From Ignavibacteriota bacterium (GTDB taxonomy: Bacteria > Bacteroidota > Ignavibacteria > UBA10030 > SZUA-254): a stretch of 7,590 nt of DNA. The notes under the pieces are model-generated. The model ran no database searches. It saw nothing but the letters and a program-made list of their open reading frames with translations, and was not told where the DNA came from. How positions within the stretch are numbered: the first letter of the stretch is position 1; each line of letters starts with the position of its first letter. The stretch spans positions 1 through 7,590 of the forward strand of contig JACPVN010000042.1 in the NCBI GenBank assembly GCA_016191715.1, read 5' to 3'. A program made the translations under genes and the position numbers. Positions 1-7,500 of this stretch are shown here, piece by piece.

Positions 1-2
1 GT

Positions 3-245
3 AGTACTATCCGATATAAGAAAACTCAAAAATTAGAAGATGAAATTGCAAAAGAATTAGGAGTTCGATATTTATTGAGAGGTTCGCTTGCATTAAGAGG
101 CGATGATTTAACGATACGGTTTCGTCTTGTTGACCCGTATGAACAATCTGACGTTATCAATCGAGATTATGATAAATCGAAACGAGATCTCTCTAAAGTA
201 AGGAGTGAAATACTTCGGCAAGTAGTTTCGCTTTTCGAATCCCAA
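3..245 (+). other. C-terminal part of a TolB-like N-terminal domain
   Basis: The translated segment has the pattern typical of these domains: RYK near the start, an (I)AKELGVRYLLRGS element, a beta hairpin (LRGDDLTIRFRLVDP), an acidic/aromatic stretch (NRDYDK) and a final helix (SEILRQVVSLFE). In related proteins it sits between an output domain (kinase, cyclase or winged helix) and the TPR array. Its exact biochemical role is not established. The first strands and helices lie upstream of the window. Assignment is by remembered family pattern, not by a profile search. Confidence 0.7.
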
Positions 246-1433
246 GTTGAGGGTGAACACGTTCCTACACCTGAAGCATATGAGCATTATATGTCCGGTC
301 TGGAGTATGACCGAAAGGAACGGAAAGAGGACAATCAATTAGCGATAGCCGAATTGACTCAAGCAATTGAGAAAGACCCGAATTTTATTCAGGCGTATAT
401 TAAACTCGCGGGTACACAATTATTAAATCATGAAGCTGGGTATGATTTGAATGAAAAGTGGTTGAATGAGGCAGAAAAAAATATTAGAAAAGTGTTATCT
501 ATTGATAGTACAAACGCTGAAGGGTATTGGTTATTGGGCAGATTGAAAATCGAACGAGGCGAACGTAAAGAAGGTGTGGAAGTATTAGAACGCGTGATTA
601 ACATGGAGCAAAATCCAATCAGAGCGTACGTAACTCTTTCGAATGAGTATTTACTGAATATGAATGACCCGGCTAAAGCAATAACTATTTTAACGAAGGC
701 ATATGAAATAGAGCCAACGCATTATAATATTTCAATAAATATGGGGATTGGATTTGCAATGTTGAAAAAATATGATGAGGCGGTTGAAGCATTTCGTCGC
801 TCTTCAACGCAAAACCCTGAACATGAGTTACCCTGGATCAATCTGGCATATCTGTATGAAATACTTGGTAAACAGGATAGCGCCTTAACTTCATATGAAA
901 ATGCAATTAAATTAAATCCCGCGAATCCGATTACAACTGAATATCTTAGTATCTTGCTCATAAATAAAAAGAAATATGAGCGGGCGGAATCTACGCTGAT
1001 AGCATGCTTGCAATTCGAACCATCTAATTATCGTTTAATTTACACGTTGGGGATGACAAAAATGTATCGTTCTCAACCTGACGCGGCTAAGAAGGTTTGG
1101 AAGGATGGTCAAAAACTTGCAGAGGAAAATTCAAAGTTTAATCCAAATGTCTCGGAACATTATTATTACTTAGGGTTATTTTGTTCGCGGCTCAACGAAA
1201 ACGAAAAAGCTATTTTGTTTGCCAAGAAGGCAGTTCAAATTGATTCCTCAGAGCAAAATGTCATGGGAGTGGCGCGGGTATATTCGATATTAAAAAACAA
1301 GGATGAACTCATATCGTGGTTTGCAAAAGCAAAAGCAATGAATCCTGAGTACGATGTGTCATTCATTCAAAATGACATAGATTTACAATCTTATAAAACC
1401 GATCAAGATCTGATTACTGCCGCACGGAGGTAA
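3..1433 (+). CDS. TolB-like/TPR-repeat signalling protein, 5'-truncated by the window edge
   Basis: The visible 476 residues are the C-terminal part of a longer protein. The frame is open from the first complete codon (base 3) to the TAA at 1431-1433. The TTG at 75 is only an internal Leu codon, because the sequence before it (RYKKTQKLEDEIAKELGVRY) continues the same domain. Residues 1-81 resemble the end of the TolB-like/FlgO-like domain found before TPR arrays in bacterial Ser/Thr kinases, class III adenylate cyclases and CadC-like regulators: an ELGVRYLLRGS turn, RLVD, then a helix before the TPRs. About ten TPR-like units follow, to about residue 449. In this family the TPRs are thought to bind proteins or ligands while an N-terminal domain does the output. 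That N-terminal domain is not in the window, so kinase, cyclase or transcription factor cannot be decided. No membrane segment or signal peptide is visible. The gene is convergent with the giant surface-protein gene and ends 25 bp before a hairpin terminator. Confidence 0.85.
   Translation, partial: STIRYKKTQKLEDEIAKELGVRYLLRGSLALRGDDLTIRFRLVDPYEQSDVINRDYDKSKRDLSKVRSEILRQVVSLFESQVEGEHVPTPEAYEHYMSGLEYDRKERKEDNQLAIAELTQAIEKDPNFIQAYIKLAGTQLLNHEAGYDLNEKWLNEAEKNIRKVLSIDSTNAEGYWLLGRLKIERGERKEGVEVLERVINMEQNPIRAYVTLSNEYLLNMNDPAKAITILTKAYEIEPTHYNISINMGIGFAMLKKYDEAVEAFRRSSTQNPEHELPWINLAYLYEILGKQDSALTSYENAIKLNPANPITTEYLSILLINKKKYERAESTLIACLQFEPSNYRLIYTLGMTKMYRSQPDAAKKVWKDGQKLAEENSKFNPNVSEHYYYLGLFCSRLNENEKAILFAKKAVQIDSSEQNVMGVARVYSILKNKDELISWFAKAKAMNPEYDVSFIQNDIDLQSYKTDQDLITAARR
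270..1349 (+). repeat. Array of about ten TPR-like units
   Basis: Helix-turn-helix units of about 34 residues recur with the TPR spacing of small and aromatic residues (Y/W-L-G/A-Y...A-I-x-x-F/Y-x-x-A-I-x-x-x-P). Clear examples are YWLLGRLKIERGERKEGVEV, the unit around FAMLKKYDEAVEAFRRSSTQ, the unit around INLAYLYEILGKQDSALTSY with AIKLNP, and YYYLGLFCSRLNENEKAILF. Several units end in a Pro three to five residues after the conserved helix (EKDPNF, IEPTH, QNPEH, KLNPAN, FEPSN, MNPEY). The array should form a right-handed superhelix used for protein-protein contact. The unit after base 386 and the one near base 1080 carry longer inter-helix or inter-unit segments and fit the consensus less well. 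Confidence 0.85.
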
Positions 1434-1457
1434 TCAGGTATAATTTATTTTTGATAA

Positions 1458-1492
1458 AAACAAGCCGACTTCTTTAAAAAGTCGGCTTGTTT
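1458..1492. terminator. Bidirectional intrinsic terminator between convergent genes
   Basis: A perfect 14-bp inverted repeat (1458-1471 with 1479-1492; core ACAAGCCGACT / AGTCGGCTTGT) encloses a 7-nt loop (CTTTAAA). On the + strand the stem ends in TT followed by GTGTTT. On the - strand it is followed by a T run (complement of the A run at 1456-1460). The hairpin lies 25 bp after the TPR gene stop and 46 bp after the stop of the giant - strand gene, so it can serve both. The U tracts are short and partly inside the stem. The rest of the 104-bp intergenic region (1434-1537) shows nothing else. Confidence 0.85.
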
Positions 1493-1537
1493 GTGTTTGA
1501 AGTGAACTCCATTCGTACAATAATGAACGTTTTGGAA

Positions 1538-4500
1538 CTATTTGAGGAGAATCATTTTTCTTTGATCTTGAAAAAGGATTGTTTCGTTCGGAGACTTTCC
1601 ATCTAAAACTGAAATCCGATAGTAATACACACCTGTAGGCAGTGAAGTATTGTTTAACTTTCTAGCATATATTCCCGCTCTGAGTAGTTCATTGTCAACT
1701 AATGTATTGACGACTTGTCCAAGAACGTTATAAATTCTCAAAGTAACTTTTCCTTCTAACGCTATTTCGAATCGAATGGTAGTTGTGGGATTAAAAGGGT
1801 TTGGATAATTTTGATGCAATATAAATTCTAAAGGAACCATTGTAACTGCAGAGGGATGTATCCGCAACATTACGTTTGGTGACGTGATAGTAGTGTTGCC
1901 CTTTCCTGAAAGCGGAATTATATTTTTATCAATGAGCAGTTCTGTATGACTTAAAAATTGATTCTTCATATCCCACGAAATAGTCATCGGATACACTGCT
2001 GATGAAATTTGTATAGGTAGTTCTCTTACGATATCAAGATTATTAATAAAAGCAACAGAACCGTTACTGAATCTAATATCAAAAAGTCCTACCGGAGGGG
2101 TAGGAGGAAGATCAAACAATAATTCATCTACTTCGGTTAATGTTCCGAAGAATAATAATTGCCTGTTTCCTTCGTTGTCAGTTAATGTTAATTTCTGTAA
2201 CGTTTGCAATATGCTGAAAGCTGAAGAGACCTTGTTGTTTCCGGAACTGCCACCCTGTAAAGTGATACTACCATTATTAGTTGCTTTTATCCAATATCCG
2301 CGCATCGCACGCAATGTATCCACAATCTCGTAACCGTTAGAATAACCATAGAATAATCCGGAAATTTCTGCACCTGCTGTATCAATAACTGATGACGCGG
2401 CAAGTGGAAAACTAATCGTTCCAATTATATTCCATCCTGAGTCTACGTTTACTGTAAGCGCACGTTGTTCATCACCGAGTATTCCGACGTATTCATACGC
2501 TGGGAACTTGAGCCAGTAACCGATACCCATCGTCAAGGATGATTCAGGAGTATATCCGTTGTTTGTGACAAATTTGAAAGCATTAGAAACTGCTGAAGGA
2601 AACAGAGCAGTTACTTCGGAGGTTGTTTCCGGAAGCACCGGAACGGAAATCATGTTCCAGTTTTGTCTCATAGTGTCTGCAACGACAGGACCTTGCAGTA
2701 ACTGCAATGCTCCTTGCGATTCGTTCTCAAATAGTTCAGAATCTTCATAACGAAGACGTAGGGTGGAATTGAAGACGCCGCCGCCTGATGTAACAATAGA
2801 ATATAATCGGCTCACTGTTGGTGTTCCGAATTCAAATACGGAGCCACTGCTTTTTCTAAAACCGGCGCTGGGTTTGCCGACCACCCATTTAGAAAACTTC
2901 CCAATCGAATCAGCAGTAAGTGTATTGTTTGCCGTGTCTAATGTACCACCAACAACTTTCCATTGTAGATTAAATGCATCGGTTGTTGTATCGGGAAGCG
3001 TTGTCATTAGTACAGTATCAGGTAATTCGTCGCCGGCACTAAATGATAACGTTGATGAGGCGCTTTCAAATCTGTACGTACCGCCACTTACTTTATCAAC
3101 TACTCGTTTTATCGAACCGCGCGGGAGTAATCCTGTACTGTCAATTGCATCGGGAGAAGCATTTTCTATTGTGACTGTATCTTCTACTCGCGTGTTGAGT
3201 GATTTGTATAAAGCAAGAGAATTCTGAATTCTCATATTCCCTATCAGGTTTGTATTTTCTCCATCAATAATAAGATTAAAGAAACTGTTCGATGTATAAT
3301 CACTCGGCTTTCTTGTTTTTCCATCAAACAATGTGGCTTCACTTTCATTGACAATATCTCCGGCAACAATCGTCTTGGCAGAATCACCGGAGAAAATAAT
3401 TGTGGATTGCCCCGGATTGAATGTCCCGTTGTTTATCCAATCTCCGTATAAAACAAGTCCGGATGTCAGATTATTCAGAGAGTTTTGACCATTACCTTCA
3501 AACGATAATGTTCCGCCTGAATCAATTTGAATTCGTCCTTGAATTCTCAACAAGCGATTGAGCGCACTGAAAAGAATTCTACCGCCGCGTTGAATACGGA
3601 CAGAGTGGATGCTATCTGAGGGTAACGAATCAATCACTACAGATGTGTCTTGCGGAATAATAATCGGTGTTCCGGCATCCGGCGGATGTCCGCAACTCCA
3701 GTTCGCCGGGTCTCTCCACGAACCACCAACCGGACCGATGTAGCGGCAAGCAATCGTGTTTCCGAAATTTAATCCTGTTTTGCTGATGCCATTGACGAGT
3801 TTGAGAATGTACACTCCCGGTTGATACCCAGTCGAAACATCAACTGTACGAGGATGAGTTTGTACCCACTCATTCTTTAATACTTCTTTGATGACGTATA
3901 CACCATTCGGAAGATTTTGGAACGAATAATTCCCGAGCGTGTCGGTGGTATCAATTGCGACAAGTGAGAGTGTTGAATCGAACAATTTTATTTTCCAATT
4001 TTCCAATCCGGGTTCCAACGAATCTTTTACACCGTCCGCGTCCATATCAAAAAATTTCATTCCGCTCAAAGAATTGGGAAGTTGATAATTTCCAAAGTCC
4101 CTGTTTGTCAAAGTCTGGTCGCTCGTCGAAATCGTATCAAAGTATCTGAGGAATGAAGGATACGTTTGTTGCCAACCTGCCTGATAGACCTCATGAATTT
4201 TGTAATTTCCAAGCGGGAGGTTATGGAATTCATAATAGCCATCCGCGTTTGTAAATGTTGAATCGTAGAAACTTCCCTTTAAAATAATTTTCCAGTTTCT
4301 TATTCCTGATTCATCGTTATCTTTGAGACCATTGTTGTTTTCATCATTGAATTTCATTCCGCTGATTGTTCCAAGTTTGTAATTACCGAAATTCAAATCA
4401 GGGAGATTATTTCCGCTGAAGGTTGTGAACGAATGACCACTGCTGACGGGATATGATGGAAGCCAACCATCCTGGTTTGTTTCTATAATGTTGTAATTGC

Positions 4501-7500
4501 CCGGTCCAAGGTTTGTGAATTCATAATAGCCGGATGGGTCGGTTGTCACTGTTGTGCCGCTACTGATACTGATTACCCAATCAGGAAGTCCGGTTTCACC
4601 CGCATCAAACGTACCGTTCACGTTCATGTCATGGAATTTAATTCCGCTGACCGCTATTTTTTTAAAATTCATAAACCGAATTGTATCAACGAAACCGCTT
4701 GTGTTGATAGTAATGCCGGATGCTCCATTCGTTGTTGTTTGAATCCACCCGGAAGGTAGTGTTGTTTGTTCCACACTGTACGTTCCGGGATCTAAGTTTC
4801 CAATCCAAACTCCTAAAGTATTGTTTCCGACAGCAGTGACGAAATTGAACGAAGTATCTCTGCTGACACTGCACACTGAATTTGTTCCTGCAGGCAATGG
4901 GGCATTATCTTCAGAATCAATGATGCCATCACCATTAACATCAATGCTGACTTCGAGACGAATTTTCCCTAACTCAAAATTCCCAAAATCAATCGTTGAA
5001 ACATTCATTAAGCCCGGAAAAAGCGAAACGTTATAAAAATCATATGCAGGAAAAGTTTTTACCCAACCGGTTTTTAATGATTCCGAGACAAGATAAATTC
5101 CCTCCGGCAAATATTCGAAAGAATAATTTCCATTTGCATCGGTTTGTGTTGATAATACAACAGGACCTTGGAGATTAATTGTCCAGTCCGCAAGTCCGGG
5201 TTCTCCCGCATCCTTTGCACCGTTCTTATTGATATCTTCGAACTTTGTTCCTGAGATACTGCCTCCGCTATCAATTACAAGTGAAAAATCATCGAATGTC
5301 CATCCGCTATCAACCACAGAACCATCGGAAAATGTCCAATACCTGAACTGTACTAAGGGAGTACCTGAGAGTTCGTCGGAGCGTCGGAAGGCAGTGTAAT
5401 AGCCAAAAGGTGAGATTGCAGTATCTGCTTCAAAACAATCACCGTTACTTGTCCATTTCGGACCAAGAGGAAACATTGAGCCATCGGAAGCGACGGCATT
5501 TTGTTGTTCAAAACAATTAGGGTTTCCATCTGTATTTTGATACACTGATGATTCATACCAATTGCTTGAGTAAGGCGAACCAACATTGTCCATCATTTCC
5601 CAAGTTGCACCCATGTTCGTTGTATATTGGAAGACACTTCCATCCCAAGATGGCTCAGTACGAATGCTGTGTGAGAATTGAATTTTTGGATAGATATTAG
5701 AACTGAGGTTGAAGTAGGGTGAAAAAAGAAATGAATGTTGCTTTGGAGAATACGTGTCAGTGAGTTTTGTAACCCACGCATTCACACCTGAGTGTGCGCC
5801 TCCTAATTTTTGTGGTTCACCGAGTCTCCAATCGCCGGTTCCCATCCAACCTTCAGATTCAGCCGTTGATTCAAACGTGCTTGAATAGTTCGTACCGTCA
5901 AACACCGGAAAAACAGTATGGTCTTTCGATGTTGAATCATTCGACTGAACAAAATCTGCGGCGTGTTGACTTATAGCCAGGACCTTATACGATTTCAATA
6001 TCCCAAATGTCGAGGGAGACCATGGTGTCGAATTTGTCGCATAGAAGAATTCAAAAGGAGGCGCAGTGGTTGTGAATGTCCCGTAGAACACATCAGTTCC
6101 GGTTGAATCCAGGACAGAAAAAATCACAGTAACAAGTTCAACTGAGTTGCCATTATTTTTTCCCCGCGCAATGATGTTGAGCGGTTGTCCTTCAGGAGAA
6201 CCGTACATATATCCCGCATTAATTGTGAACAATTGAATATCGGTGAGTGGTTGCAGTGTTACATTTTCATCGCATCCCGCATCGGGACCTGTACCGCTAC
6301 GCATCTCTCCGTCTATGTCGTTCGCGACGAATTCATTTGGAACACCGAGATTATTCGCATACGATAATCCAAAGTTGGCAAGATGCAAGTCAGAAGAACT
6401 TACAAAAGCAGGGTCGCCGCTAACGCTCTTCTGGCTGTGTCCGCATCGGGAATTCCACACTTCAATATTTGGTGCGTCCGGATAAATTATACCTGTTGGT
6501 GAATACAACACATTATTATTTTCATTGGAAAAATCATAACAATTCTTAGTGGAGTACAGGACAGTGACTGTCCCGTTTCCGTTCGTTGAGGAATTGACAA
6601 AGACATTATTGAGAACAATCGCTTCAGCAGGATTAATGGTATCACCTTGAACGGAGAGACACGAATTAATTCCGTTGTTATTGCTCGGTTCTGAAATCCA
6701 TACAGAATTATGAATGATGTTTACATTCAGGTCTTGTGAAACACGTATACCCGCAACCAACTCAGTCGAATTCGGATTACCGCTCAAGTTTTTCAATGAA
6801 TTAATTTTTGAGATGCTGTTGTTGATAATAAAATTATTACCGGGAAAGGCAAAGGAGAGATTACCAGAAAGTTTTATTCCTGATGACAATGCGAATGAGC
6901 CGTCAGTTCTGTTCCAGACAATATTGTTTACTCTGTTTCCCCGTATTTCCATATGCGTTGCAAGAATTGCAGAAATTCCTGAAGTCTGGTTATCAATACC
7001 TGAGGGAATGATTTGATGCGTCATCATTATCCCATCCACCTCGTTTTGTTGAAGTGTTGATGAATCAATGATGCTGAGATGAATGCCGCCGGAAGACAGT
7101 GAATCACGGATGTCATTTGTTGGTACGGCGAGAATTTGACTTACAAACGCACCACCAATACGGTTCATTGCAATGAGCCAATGCTTATCAGGTTGTGAAA
7201 AAGTCGAACCGTTTTGATTGATACCGAAGCGCCCGCGTGTAATGATGCATTGTTGAATGGAAATAAAATTACACTGCCCAGTACCTGATAAACTCAATGT
7301 GGAAATTGCATCGTAACCAACGGTTCGAGCAGGATTGAATCTGCCGAGAATTTTTGTGTTCAGAATCTGAATATTTGAACTGGAAATGATTCGAATAGCC
7401 CCGTCATATTGGTTCACTGGTTCAGACAGACTCTCATTGTATTGAATTGTGAGTGCATTGGGATTTGAACCATCTGCATTCATGCCGTTAACTATCACAC

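Noticed and set aside
75..77. TTG as the start of the TPR gene
   Set aside because: The frame stays open back to base 3 and the upstream residues continue the TolB-like domain, so this is an internal Leu.
2763..3227. 154-codon + strand ORF opposite the giant gene
   Set aside because: It is an antisense shadow of a well-supported coding region, with low-complexity Ser/Thr/Pro/Val composition and no recognisable motif.
4878..4970. Dockerin domain from the DVNGDGIIDSED loop
   Set aside because: Dockerins need two such loops with helices. Only one is present, within a beta-rich repeat, with no cohesin context.
3752..5263. Gram-positive Sdr-type adhesin (Staphylococcus-like)
   Set aside because: The repeats resemble SdrD-B domains, but there is no LPXTG anchor or SD dipeptide tract, and the C-terminus is a T9SS sorting domain.
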